Shown here one piece after another: positions 53,635-64,000 of a stretch of DNA of 64,000 nucleotides. Location of the stretch: positions 39,774,307 to 39,838,306 of the forward strand of contig JAWZYU010000020.1 of the NCBI GenBank assembly GCA_038380435.1, in the 5' to 3' direction. The notes under the pieces are model-generated. The model saw only the letters and a program-made list of their open reading frames with translations. It ran no database searches and was not told the origin of the DNA. Every line of letters starts with the position of its first letter. Within the stretch, counting starts at the first letter, position 1. This DNA is from Ryuthela nishihirai (Eukaryota > Arthropoda > Arachnida > Araneae > Heptathelidae). Made by a program: the position numbers and the translations under genes.

Positions 53635-53841
53635 TTTAGGGGGGGGCAAGGTGGACATTCCTTCCCCCTCCCTTTGAGAATGCTAGGAGTGATGGAGACC
53701 AAAAATTATTAAACTTGGGCATATTTCACGCATTTTTCATGAAATATTTTCAAAATCTCTAAAACGAAGGGGAAACTGAAAAGAAAAAGCGAAATTACAC
53801 TGAAATCCCCTTCTCTTTATATTTTTTCCAGCTCTGGGTCT
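53635..53841 (-). mobile_element. MITE-H, diverged
   Basis: CAGAGCCGGTTTTAGG at the left, CCTTTGAGAATGCTAGGAG, TTCATGAAATATTTTCAAAA and CCAGCTCTGGGTCTC at the right. Confidence 0.65.
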
Positions 53842-54189
53842 CCTTTACATATATCATAATACTCTTGCTTACGGTCAGAACCATTTAATTTTTCCCTTTT
53901 CAACAGTGTCCATCCAAAGAATATCTGATGCACTATGAAAAGTATTTGCATCCCAAAACTGCTCCAATAGTCTACAGGAGTCTATTCAGACATATCGTTC
54001 CAGCAATCCAGAATCCATTCGCCAATATAAAAACCGATATCTTTTCTTTCTTTCTGTTTCATTTTCTTTGCAGAAAGTCAAAACTTTCGATTTTGTCATC
54101 TACAAATTACACAACACTTCTGAAGGAGGAGGGGGATAATTCTTTATTTTATGTCGTGTTACATGGGGTAACAGGAAGATTCGAAGGTG
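53842..54189. other. Unassigned stretch
   Basis: The open frame at 53928-54212 shows no domain. No repeat ends. Confidence 0.35.
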
Positions 54190-54452
54190 ATGCTATACAG
54201 GAACGGATCTAGAAAAATAAACAGACGAGAGTGGGGGTCGGGGGCAAGTGACTCGATTGATCCCCCCCAAAAAAGTAATATGGAATTCCAAGAGACTGGG
54301 TTTTCATTGTAGAATAATATTTTCCCTTCGTTTCAGAGGAGTTTAAAAATTTCTCGAAAGATGGATGAAATATTAGTTTCATATTTTTGATTCTATTAGA
54401 TTTAATGTTATTCTCAAGAGGGGACCTATTCCAAGCTTGACCTGATGCTGTG
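54190..54452 (+). mobile_element. MITE-H with weak TSD
   Basis: The element 54198-54444 starts CAGGAACGGATCTAG and ends CAAGCTTGACCTG. ATGCTATA and ATGCTGTG flank it (6 of 8). Confidence 0.65.
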
Positions 54453-54524
54453 TAATGCTAAAATGTTAAACATTTAATTCTTCGATAATTAATTAATTTT
54501 CGGTTTTCTGATTCGAAAATAAAC

Positions 54525-56029
54525 TACACTAACTTCTATAAATTAAGGAAAAATGAGAAATATCGCGATCATTCGTCAGAAAGCTGTGCTATCCTCACCA
54601 ACTTGTTTACGTAACCAGTAAAGTAATGCCGAGTGAGCATATCGTATGCAAATTAGTCTAGGTTGCGTCGATTTGGGTAATCGGATAGCGGCATAAAAAC
54701 GGGTGTGTTGGAGTGGATCGTTATTTTGTGTTGTAAAAGTGAGTAAAGAAATTCGAAATAACCATTTTGTAGGAATGACCTCGAGACATCATTTAGCAAA
54801 TGAACTGCGGTGGAGAGCTAGTGGCCGGCTCGAAGCAGGCCAAAGTCAAAATCAGATGTTGCATGATGGCTGAATGTGTGTCCTTCTGTGGTCTATAGAG
54901 TGTGGAATCGATTTCTTAGCACGGATTCCGCGTCTTGGAGGTTTAGCCGAGGAAGGGCTAGAGTTACTACCGCTATGCAAGATCGATATCTGCGATTATA
55001 ACAGCACGAAGGAGCAGGACGTCTATTCCATCTCAGCTACGATCCTCTCTCGCAGCAGCCACTGGGAGGGTTGCATCAGCTTCTACTGTGCATAGAAGGC
55101 TTCATGAAGGAGGTCTGTACGATGGAAGGCCAGTAATTTGTATACCCCTCACGCCACATCACAGGAGAGAGCGGTTGAATTGGGCACGCACGCATGTTAA
55201 CTGGACAGAAGAGCAATGGAGGTTTATACTCTTCACAGATGAGTCCAGGTATTGCTTGCAGAGTGATTCCAGAAATTGTTGGTATGGAGAGAATGAGGTA
55301 CCCGCTATCATCCCAGTAACATCCGTCAAAGATCGTTCTGGCAGAGGTAGGGTGTGTGTTTGGGGTGGCATTTCCTAAGTGGACGCACAGACCTCTATGT
55401 GTCGACGAGTGGGATCCTCAATGTTCAAAGGTATAGAGATGACATCCTGGATCCTTATGTACGTCTTTACCCTGGTATAATAGGTGAAGCATTCATCTTA
55501 TAAGACGTTAACGCTCGTTCACACAGAGCTCGACTAGTGGAACAGTACCTTCAAGAGGAGACCATTATGCGCATGGAGTGGCCATCTCGATCTTCCGACC
55601 TAAATCCGATTAAGCATGTGTGGGATGCTCTAGGGAGACGTATTGCTGCTCTCGACCCGCCACTTGATACAAAGAGGGAGCTTATTACTGCTTTAAAGGA
55701 ACATAATTTAAAGGTCGTTAATCCCTACTGAGATGATTCACAACATCATAAACAGCATGGAACATCGCTATCGTGCCTGCATTGCTGTAAGGGGTGACCA
55801 CACTCCTTATTAAAGAACTTTGCCCATTGCATACTGACACCTCATTTCTGGACACGTTCTGCAAGTGTTATTTTTTGATGAAAAAATGTTTCTAGTGTAA
55901 AATATTTTATGCCGTTCTGAAACTAGCATTGTAATTCATGTTTTCATCAAATTTCATTAAAATCATTCATATAATTTTTGTTTTATCATAATTTTTCTGA
56001 GTTGTCCTTAATTTACATTAACCAATGTA
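54525..56029 (+). mobile_element. Tc1-like transposon (1.5 kb) with TA duplication
   Basis: The element 54527-56027 lies between TA dinucleotides. Its ends are CACTAACTTCTATAAATTAA and, on the other strand, CATTGGTTAATGTAAATTAA, then both GGA. It contains one disabled transposase gene. Length and TA duplication are typical of Tc1/mariner. Confidence 0.85.
54776..55731 (+). pseudogene. Tc1-like DD34E transposase, disabled
   Basis: From ATG 54776 the frame reads a short helix-turn-helix start (NELRWRASGRLEAGQSQNQM) and then stops. A shifted frame continues, and from 55088 comes RRLHEGGLYDGRPV, HVNWTEEQWRFILFTDESRY (first catalytic Asp) and WGGIS, with a stop at 55376. After another stop, DVNARSHRARLV stands where D-N-A-R-P-H is usual, and SSDLNPIKHVWDALGRRI where the family has DLNPIEH. 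The final catalytic Glu is Lys and the second Asp appears to be Val, which puts exactly 34 residues between them. Several stops plus lost catalytic residues leave no activity. Confidence 0.85.
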
Positions 56030-56360
56030 ATTTTTTGTTACACAAAGAGAACAACTGTTAAAACAGGGAAGGAGAGCAGGCAAAGTTTTACGTGGCTTTA
56101 CATCACAGTGTTAAAATGTTGCGAAAACAGCGTTAGCAATTTATGAAGTATATCTCAATTGTTTGATAAGTAGCCCACCTCGATCTAAGAGAAAAACTTC
56201 CCTAAAATGCCTTTTCCAATTAAGAAGTACGATCATCTTTAAGATACTGTACTCCAACAAACCAATTGCAGGCAAGCTGTTTTGGCTTCGTCAGTTCTTG
56301 AAAATGTGAGAGGGCAATAAAGCCTTGAAAATTCTCAGTGAAAAATCTCGACATTAACAT
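56030..56360. other. Unassigned stretch
   Basis: Nothing recognised. Confidence 0.35.
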
Positions 56361-56703
56361 TTGTGAACACAATGGACTAAAAGGGCACTTCATAAGGAAC
56401 TCTAAGGGCTTAGAGAATGTTGGAGAAGGGGATCCACTCGACTGATGTTAAGAGACAGATAGATTTCCATCATGGTCATCCAGTTTTTCCTTTACGTACA
56501 TGGATATGGCTTTCCTGCACATAGCGCCACGGCTTAACGTCCCATCCGATGGGCTGTGACATTTCCAAGATCTTCTGTGTCCCCTTTTTTTCCCGGTAGA
56601 ACGGAATTTAGAGGAGAAAATTCTTAACACATGCACTGTTGAGATTCGAATCTGGGATGCTGATATGAATCCGGTGCGCTAGCGACTGAATCAACTTCGG
56701 CCA
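56361..56703 (-). mobile_element. SINE-A, old
   Basis: CACAATGGACTAAAAGGGC, TAGAGAATGTTGGAGAAG, GCCACGGCTTAACGTCCCAT and the head scrap GCGCTAGCGACTGAATCAAC keep minus order. The extreme tail is lost. Confidence 0.8.
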
Positions 56704-57576
56704 TCCTGTCTTTTCTTCTTGTTAGATAACAAATCAAAATGTTATTTTGTATGAAAGGAAATCCTTTGAATTATTATATTGCACTTCAATATTTAATCGT
56801 TTGATTATTTTATACCTCAAATTCTGCTCTATATTTCCAGCCATATCATATCAAACCAAACTAAAAGTTAGACCATATTATACCTTGTTCTTAAAGTAGA
56901 CCAATTAATTTCGTCTACAATCCTACAGCATATACTAAATAGCTGCTGCGCTATCTAGGAAAAGGTTCCTTGTTCAGTTAGGAGTCCATCATAAGGAAAC
57001 TCTTCATAAAGCACTTGGTTGGGTGATATTTCAATTAGCCAGATTTCCTCTAAGACAATGAGGCTTACCGAGTGATGGATTGCCTGTAGTGATAAGGGAG
57101 GCCGGATTTAAAGAGGGTCAATAAAGTGGCGTTGAGGTGACTTAAGGAGAAGGGATTATCATTAAGGAACTGGAAGGTGGTTGTTTGGAACAAATGGAGA
57201 ATCTTCCCTGCATTGAATCGAAATCAATTACAACGAGTGTTAAGTAATTCGACTCTTTTTACCCCTCTGAAGAACAAGAATGGGAACAGGTAGCATTTCG
57301 TAATTTGATATTAGTTAAAATCTTGAACGTAAGGCGAAATTATTTTCCCGTCGAAAAATAATCCGTAAAACATAGTTGATGAAGACACATACTTACAAAC
57401 AGAGACTTACCCAGGATTTAGTTTCGTGCGGGGGGGGGGGGGGGACAATAATTGACTCTCGGAAGGGAAGGAAATCCTAAATTTTCGTTTTTTGAAATTG
57501 ATCCGATAATTTAGTTTCGGGGGATATGACTTTCCTGTATATAGGCCTTTTCCAATAATAGGATAATATCTACCGA
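56704..57576. other. Unassigned stretch with a poly(G) run
   Basis: A run of about 15 G lies near 57429-57444, next to CCAGGATTTAGTTTCG, which may be a diverged MITE-like end. No gene is seen. Confidence 0.35.
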
Positions 57577-57760
57577 ACCTCAAGCAGCTGCTTGCCATAG
57601 CGGTCTGACAGGACCTGTCAGTTTATACGCGAGAGTATAAGATCAATGAAGATGGCGGTACTTCAGCAGAAAGATAACACAAACAATCATGCTTTACACG
57701 GGGCTGGAACCAGTTCCATTTGACCACTAGCCTAGGGCGCTATCCATTCACCGACGGGAT
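57577..57760 (-). mobile_element. SINE-B copy 4
   Basis: CCTCAAGCAGCTGCTTGCCA at the left is the inverted 3' end. GACCTGTCAGTTTATA, CTTCAGCAGAAAGATAACAC and the head CCACTAGCCTAGGGCGCTA follow in minus order. Confidence 0.82.
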
Positions 57761-57989
57761 ATTCTATATGGAATAAGATTTTTTAGTTGTTTTTATCTAT
57801 TTTTAGTGCCGAAAATAAAATTGCACAAAGATTACTGTTTTGGATTTCAAAGAAGGTAGAAAAGTTTGAGATTTCGTATAAGACGACGGAATTTTCGGAA
57901 GGGAGGGGTGTGGGTATTTCGGACCCCCTGATATGTAAGGAGTTTATCTCCTGGTTACGTCCGTGAATGCATAAATACATACATACATG
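57761..57989. other. Unassigned stretch
   Basis: CTCCTGGTTACGTCCGTG at 57948-57965 looks like the end of a further MITE family, with no partner end identified. Confidence 0.3.
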
Positions 57990-58330
57990 GAACGAGAGTT
58001 GTCCCGCAATCTATTGTTTCCAGATTCGAGTCCTAATGACCGCTATTCCCACCCTGCTTTCGATTAAAAATGTGAACACCACAGGATTGAAATGGCTGCC
58101 TTCCCTAGGATATAAAGTTAAGCTGGCATACAACATTAAGTTATCATGTGCAGCAGAACCATACTCTGTGCACGTTAAAAAACACGCTGGCTGGCTTTTA
58201 CAGGAAGCTGCCATCTGTCTCCTAACAGCTGTCCATTGGGTTTCCTTCCTCTAACCAACTCTGAGCCTTCGCGATCCTTGTGACCTGACCATTTAGCTCA
58301 TTGTGTGCTAAAAAGTACCTCTCAGACTCA
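57990..58330 (+). mobile_element. SINE-A, old
   Basis: The head B box CCAGATTCGAGTCC, TGAAATGGCTGCCTTCCCTA, TGTGCACGTTAAAAAACACG and AAAAAGTACCTCTCAGA are in family order. The terminal AAAACAACCC is missing. Confidence 0.8.
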
Positions 58331-59400
58331 CTTTCTCTATTGATAACAATTAAACTTCGTACCCTTCTCCCCATGTAAGGCGATGTAACGAAAGTATTAA
58401 CTCTCTAGCTCGAGGTGTTATGCGAATTACAGAACCACCTTAGCACTTTTTGCAAGAACCTTTTAGCGCCAAATGCAGTACTGTCGGAAACATCACACGA
58501 TCATTTGCCTAACGATCGTTGCCCGCTAGCAAAGGATACCTCGGGAAGCATTTTTCCAGCACGTGAAACAAGTAGCATAGCTTGCCCTATACCCATGGGT
58601 AAATTCCAACTAAACTCCACATCCCCACCCCGACATGAACATTTTTCTGTAATATCAAATAACTATTTATCTGCACTGAAAATATTTAACTTTAACAGAA
58701 AGTTGGATATAAATAATTTATACGCTATTCAGTTGATATAAATAATGACATGGTAATATAAATATAAGATAAATAATATTTATTTACTTAATCCAACTTT
58801 GGGCGAATCTTAACTGCTGTTTCTCTTGTGGCAATTTTTTTCTAATGAGAAATTGACAGTTTGCAGCAATTATCCGCTGCGTTTTCGTCAACAGCGCCTT
58901 GCAAACAAAGGCGATATTCGGGTGAATACGAAGATCTACGGATAATGAACAAGAAACTGAAACAGAGCAAATACACAAAGGAAATAAAGAATAACAAATG
59001 AGGGTTGTTACAGTTGAGCAAACTGGAAAACCTTTTCTGCAAGCTGCGACTAGAAGAGAGATAATACACAATTCATTTCCATAGCAGAGATTTTTACTAC
59101 GGCTTTGAAAAGATGTATCGCAAACCCAGTGTTTTTTTTCCCTCCTCAGTTTTCTCAATTTGTTATCCTTTTGTCCTCTTCTTCTGGCTTAATGGAAGGT
59201 TTGGCTTCTATAAACATAACTTAGTGAGGACAGAATAGAGACAAATGAATCAGGAACTAGGACGTACAGAGGAATTTAGTGTTCGCTTTTTTTAAAGGGA
59301 TAATTAAAGAATTGTAATTTCTGAACAGCTATTATTATTTCGTGTATTATGCAAATTACGAACGAAAAGAAATATATTTCAAAGTTTTGTTAGAAGACTG
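58331..59400. other. Unassigned stretch
   Basis: Open frames at 58415-58741 and 58784-59158 have no recognisable domain, start context or splice structure. No repeat ends are seen. Confidence 0.35.
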
Positions 59401-59419
59401 CGAGCCAAGTGGATTTCAA

Positions 59420-59495
59420 AAGACTTCATTCTAACTACTACTACTAAACTTCATTCTAACTAGTAGTAGACTTCATTCTACTACTACTACTATGA
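59420..59495. repeat. CTA microsatellite with CTTCATTCTA repeats
   Basis: CTTCATTCTA followed by ACTACTACTA-type runs occurs three times, and TAGTAGTAG appears once inverted between them. Confidence 0.8.
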
Positions 59496-59585
59496 AGCAG
59501 AAATGGAAGAGCTCTGAAAATCTGCACCTAAGTCTAATCCGGATCGTAGATCTGGAGGAAAATTCAAAATTTGACCTCCGAGGTG

Positions 59586-59806
59586 TACAGTCGTTCAAAA
59601 AAGTATCCGAACGCTGTGGTTGACTACAGAATTCAAAAAATATATCTGGCAACAATTTTTTTTAGAAATTAGTGATCTAGCAACCTTCGTGTCACGTGAC
59701 ACGAAGGTTGCCAGATCACTAATTTCTAAAAAAAAATCATCGCCAGATATTTTTTCTGAATTCTGTAGTCAACCACAGCGTTCGGATATTTTTTTGAGCG
59801 ACTGTA
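59586..59806. mobile_element. MITE-P copy 4, fully palindromic (217 bp)
   Basis: The element 59588-59804 is flanked by TA and folds back over its whole length, with the centre TCACGTGACACGAAGG at 59691-59706. Ends are CAGTCGTTCAAAAAAGTATC and TTTGAGCGACTG. Confidence 0.92.
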
Positions 59807-60427
59807 CTTCAAGATCATATTAAGGTCACTTAGAAGTCAACCCTTGACATCTAGAAACGTCAAAATTGGTGTCTGATTGCGTTTTGGGCTTTAGACCTCA
59901 AAAGTTCGAAACCAAAGGTCAAATTTCTACGCAACAGCGCCAGAGAGCTAAGCAATTGGTGCATAGAGCTATTTCGGGCCGTACATCTTAGAAATGTCAT
60001 AAAAATTTAACTTGCGGTATCGCTATCAAGGTCAAATAGGGGTCAGAGCAATGGTCTAAAAATCGAGGCTCCACGAAAGCATCGATTGATTTCTACTGTA
60101 GGAGAAATCAGCTCCCCCCTTCAACTCTTCTTAATTTCTTGACGGTCACTCTGATTGCTATTTGACTTTAAATGCCATTGTCAGATACGACATTTCTTAT
60201 GTTTTCTGGGATATGCCAGACAAATTACCCTAGTCACCAATTTTTCCCTCTTGTAGAACACGTGGAACAAATCTTGACCTCTCTTTGACCTTGAAGAACA
60301 CGTTGGATAGAAATTTCGTAGGCGGAAATTTTCATAGCTTTACAACTTCTGCATCATAGTATGAATTAGCATTATCCCTCATCCTTCTCCCCCCCCAACT
60401 CTCTCAATGAAATATATCAGATACAAT
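59807..60427. other. Unassigned stretch
   Basis: Short words such as GACCTC, AAGGTCA and AAATTTC recur, hinting at an old unclassified repeat into which MITE-P inserted. No gene is seen. Confidence 0.3.
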
Positions 60428-60674
60428 CAGGTTCGGATCTAAAAACGTAAAGGAGAGACAGACGAAGGTAAAAGGGGAGATGAAGAGGCTGGATCCCCAT
60501 TGCAGTGTAACACTCCCCCCACACACACACACACACTTCGTTTTAAAGGTTTTTAAATATTTATGGAGACCGTAAAATGTGCAAACGTTTGATCATGTTT
60601 GGCCCCCATTATCCTTACTAGCATTCTCAAAAGGGAGGGGGGGGCATGGCTCCCTTGATCCAAACTCTACCCCT
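60428..60674 (+). mobile_element. MITE-H copy with CA microsatellite
   Basis: CAGGTTCGGATCTAAAAACG at the left, CTTACTAGCATTCTCAAAAG and a G/C-rich right part. A (CA) run at 60519-60536 sits inside. Confidence 0.65.
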
Positions 60675-61433
60675 AAATCTCGGTCTAGATACTATATTGA
60701 TATGTATAAGCTTTTCGTGTATGATAGAGATTTAAAATACATAGCTTTGCCTGTAAATGGTAGCTAGATCTTCACTGGAAGGAGAGCTATGCATCAATCC
60801 CCTATAATGATACATACAACCAGCCGGGCCTAGAGCCTAAAGTCTGACCTCGTCTTCTCATGGTGAAGACCGTTAGTACCTTTCAAAAGAGATACTCTCT
60901 TGTAGAAAGGAACAGAAGAGGACGGCTGCAGATCGGTGTTGTCTATTGATCTGGGCTACTATAATTATTTTTTCCGTTTTTTTTAACTCTGATGAGGAGT
61001 GGTCAACCACACAGGGTCTTGGTGCTGATCATATATACCAACCTGAATGGAATAATGGCTTTCAGCTTGATTATAGTTACTGAATTTGCTGCACTGGTGG
61101 GCTTCTTTTGAACAAAAATCTTCCGCTCTGTTTTCTGTTTGTTTGTGGGTTGACAGCTTCAAGTGAATAGATTCACAGGATGCGTTTCATTAGCTGGTGG
61201 ATAATCCTGATCATCGGCCATCGCAGGTATCTGAACCCTTGTTTCTACTGGCATCGTCAAACCTACATTGGAGGAAGTCTTCCTGTATTGACGGCTTCAG
61301 CCTTTAATAGTGGGAGAACAGGTCTTTTTTCTCATGTCCGCAATTAGGGGCTGTTTGATATTGCCAGCATTCACGTCTCAATAAACATAGTTTCTTTAAA
61401 CATCCCACTAACCATTTTCTCTCCACAGGTAGT

Positions 61434-62515
61434 TGGAATGTGAGGACTCTGTACAGAGCTTATTCTCTTGATATCCTCATATAAAAATTCAGGCGTTGTA
61501 ACCTAGATGTTCTCAGCTTGCAAGAGACCAGATGGACAGATAAAGAAAGGTCAAATACTTATAAATAATCTTAAATTTCTCTTTTTAAGGAGGAAAGAGG
61601 GAAAACATCTTCAAAGTGCTAGTTTGCTTCTCAGCAGACACGCTAGTGATGCTCTTCTAGGATATGAGTACATTAATGAAAGGTTTCTTACAGCTCAATT
61701 TCAAATAAGCAGTAAAAACATTTTAAAAAAACACGAAGGATGAGATAAGCTTTTGTTGGTTTTACGTACACTATACAAACACTTACATAAGGAATACAAC
61801 ATTAAAACACTTGCACAAGGACATGTCTGCTGAAATAGTAGTCAAGTACGCTAACACTAGGCCAAGTGGGGCTAAATTGAATGTTATCTGCTGTTATGCT
61901 TCCACTAAGGACGCCGATAAGGATGAGAAAGATAGGTTGTACGGACAACTTCAGGATGTTTTGAATTCTGTCAAGAAAGAGCTATTACTCTTGTTCTAGG
62001 CAACTGGGTAATAGGTCCCTTTGGTATTAGTAGCTGCAATGGCATAGGGACAGCTTCTCCTACAAGTAAGTAAACTTAATGGTTTGAGAATAACACATAT
62101 TACAAAAACCGCGATATATATAAGTTCATGTGAGTTTCACCAGATAGGCTGCATAAGAATATGATTGATTTTGTATTAATTTATAGCAAATGGACAGGTT
62201 ATGTTAGGAACGTCAGGCCATAAAGGGGTGCTGAAATTGGATCTGACCATTAACTTGTTTAAAGTGTCTAACACAATACTTACGAAGTGTTGTATTAAGG
62301 ATAAAAAAGTTACCTTTAACACCGAAGCTCTGAAAGACCCAGATGTAGACAAAACGTACCATGATGATAGATTACTTGGTTATTATGACAGTCATGACGT
62401 CTTTCTTAATATTGAAGCTGAGAAACAATGGGACAGTTTTAAACAGGTTTTTCTTGAAATTAATAATACTCTTTTAGAGGAAAAAGGAGCAGAGGGAATA
62501 ACATTATTTGAGTGA
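61434..62515 (+). pseudogene. LINE endonuclease domain of the second copy
   Basis: GSWNVRTLYRAYSL lies at about 61431. LNVICCYASTKDADKDEKDR follows in the frame opening at 61811. The GDFNAKVG block is lost in a deletion near 61995. IEAEKQWDSFKQVFLEINN (about 62413-62470) keeps the Trp codon that is a stop in the other copy. Confidence 0.75.
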
Positions 62516-64000
62516 TAAGGTACTGGAGCTTATTTTGGAAAAAAAGAACTGCAGTAATAACCTTACTCAGCACTCTACTGGTCTTAACAGAAAGCATTGC
62601 AAAGAGCCTAATAAACGAGTAAAGGACCAGTTAACAGCGGTAAGAATCTTTGGCTTGATAACTTGGCTGGCAAAGCAGAAGAAGCTGCTAGATAGCGTAA
62701 CACCAGAATGCTGTACCAAATAAGTAATTTTTCATGTGAGAAGAAACGGACAGGTATACATGGATTGAAGAATAAACATGGTATGATTATTGAAGGTGAG
62801 GATTCTGTCATGGCTAGGTGGGCTGAACATTTCAGTGATGTTCTAAACAATGTAGTGTTAGTTCTACTCCCATTGTTTGTAATGATGATAGATGCATTGC
62901 TGGCTTTAATATTGGTCCTACATAACAGTCCAATGTTTTTTGACTATTTCTAAACTTGAGCTACATAATTCCACAAGGGTCGATGAAATTACTCTGAAAT
63001 GCTTACAACAGGGAATCTTTCTGTAATCATATGGCTGATTGAAATTTTGGGTGTGCATTTTTTTTGATAAATGGATTTTTCCTAAATATTTTACCAGAAC
63101 TATTATTATCCCTATTTTAAAAAAAGATGAAAGCAGTTCTAGTGATAATTATAGAGGTATCAGCCTACTTCCTATTCCAGGTACAGTTCGTTGCATGATT
63201 GTGCTTAATAGAATTAAGAATCCAGTTGATGGATAATTGCGCAATTAGCAATGTGGATTCAGAAGTGGTAGGGATGTATTGATCAGATTTTTTCATATGC
63301 AGATTCTAGAGAAATCTTAGAGTTTCAGAAACTTGCGGTTTCTAGATTTGTTGATTTAAAAAGACTTTTGACTCTGTTGATCTTCATAATTTCTGGTTGA
63401 TCATGAGACCATATAAATACCAGACAAATTAGTTAACATAATGAAAGCTCTCTATAATAACACTGAGTCGTGTGTGAGAGTTGATAAGGCTTGTATCAAT
63501 TGGTTTAGCATTGCTTCTGGCGTTCGACAAGTGTGCATTTTATCGCCTTTCCTCTAGTTTCGTTATTTATTATGTTATGCGGAATTCGCTGCAAGAGGAC
63601 TTATTTAATTTTGGGCTTAAATGGTCTAGAGATCTGAAACTTTCTTATTTAGATTATTCTGATGATTTGGTCTTTTGGGAAATGATGTTGATGAGATGAA
63701 CTCTTTCATTAATCTGTAGTAAAGTAGGTTTGGTGACGAACAGAGAGAAAACTAAAGTGATGAATATTGATCAGGCAGGTTGCGTTCAGTTAATCTGAAT
63801 GGCTGCACCCTTGAGCAAGTATCTCAATTTAAATATCTTGGGAGCTGTTTAACAGATACTGGTGATGTGCAATATAATATAAAGTGAAGAATAGGGACTG
63901 CTGCTCTGACTTTTATGAATCCTTGGAAAGTGCGGAGACATAAGCACATTCACCTAAAGACTAAAATTAGGCTGTATAATAGTTTGGTTCTTTCTAGATT
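62508..64000 (+). pseudogene. LINE reverse transcriptase of the second copy
   Basis: Readable blocks across frames are GEDSVMARWAEHFSDVLNN (62803), IPILKKDESSSSDNYRGISL (from about 63105), a QCGFRSGR-like block (63248), LSYLDYSDDLVF (63640, where the usual YADD is changed to YSDD) and LGSCLTDTGDV (63839). The C-terminal region begins near 63870 and leaves the window. Numerous stops preclude function. Confidence 0.75.

Larger units (their letters stand above)
60838..64000 (+). mobile_element. Second RTE-like LINE copy, cut by the window edge
   Basis: It matches the minus-strand copy from its 5' UTR onward (CTTTCAAAAGAGATACTCTC at 60877 = 46210-46191) through endonuclease and reverse transcriptase, and continues past 64000. 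It is more decayed, with many stops and indels, but often keeps the ancestral reading where the other copy is broken, so the two correct one another. Confidence 0.85.

Noticed and set aside
58415..59158. Candidate host exons in open frames of 108 and 124 residues.
   Set aside because: No recognisable domain, no consistent splice sites and average composition; frames of this length occur by chance.

Overview
The window looks like gene-poor nuclear DNA from an invertebrate, probably an arthropod and possibly a chelicerate, though the taxon guess is weak. It is AT-rich. No host protein-coding gene, rRNA, CRISPR array or bacterial-style operon could be supported. Almost everything that can be named is a transposable element, a fragment of one, or a tandem repeat. 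The long open frames are either decayed transposon proteins or chance frames inside SINE copies.

The most abundant family, called SINE-A here, is about 375 bp. It has a tRNA-like head (A box TGGCTCAGTCGGTAG, B box GGTTCGAGTCCCA), a conserved centre around GGGACGTTAAGC and GCACGTTAAAGAACA, and a 3' end AAAACAACCCAACC with no poly(A). About 25 to 30 copies or pieces lie on both strands, many with 8-15 bp target-site duplications. SINE-B (about 200 bp, Ser/Leu-tRNA-like head) has four long copies and two fragments. Its last ~32 bp resemble the 3' end of the local RTE-like LINE, so that LINE probably mobilises it. SINE-C has two copies.

The RTE-like LINE (APE endonuclease plus reverse transcriptase) is present as a near full-length copy on the minus strand at 42767-46255, a more decayed plus-strand copy from 60838 to the window end, and an old minus-strand piece at 1604-4062. 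The old piece is split by a Helitron-like element that itself carries a TTAA-flanked piggyBac-like MITE.

DNA transposons include a complete 3.39-kb hAT element (9513-12905, perfect 8-bp target duplication, broken BED/hAT transposase, embedded fragment of a restriction-like-endonuclease LINE), a 1.5-kb Tc1-like element (54527-56027), a second Tc1-like remnant (about 38747-39775), two mariner remnants, and several non-autonomous families. MITE-P is a fully palindromic ~215-bp TA element. MITE-F is a ~570-bp foldback whose ends match the Tc1 element. MITE-H is ~250 bp with hAT-type duplications. Two ~410-bp hAT derivatives also occur.

Layout: 1-9.5 kb holds the nested LINE, a tRNA-like palindrome and AT-rich DNA. 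9.5-13 kb is the hAT element. 13-25.5 kb is a dense SINE-A cluster with local duplications. 25.5-34.7 kb mixes hAT, TA-element, mariner and SINE pieces. 34.7-35.3 kb is a 31-bp tandem array. 35.3-42.7 kb has nested SINEs, a CpG-richer patch, Tc1 and MITE-H. 42.7-46.3 kb is the LINE. 46.3-54.5 kb holds MITEs, a second tRNA-like palindrome split by a SINE, and a 36-bp minisatellite. 54.5-64 kb holds Tc1, older SINEs, MITE-P and the second LINE.

The best candidates for undescribed biology are the head-to-head tRNA-like palindromes, the SINE-B/LINE 3'-end partnership, tandemly reiterated SINE-A 3' ends, and the many short near-perfect inverted duplications. All family assignments rest on reading the sequence alone.
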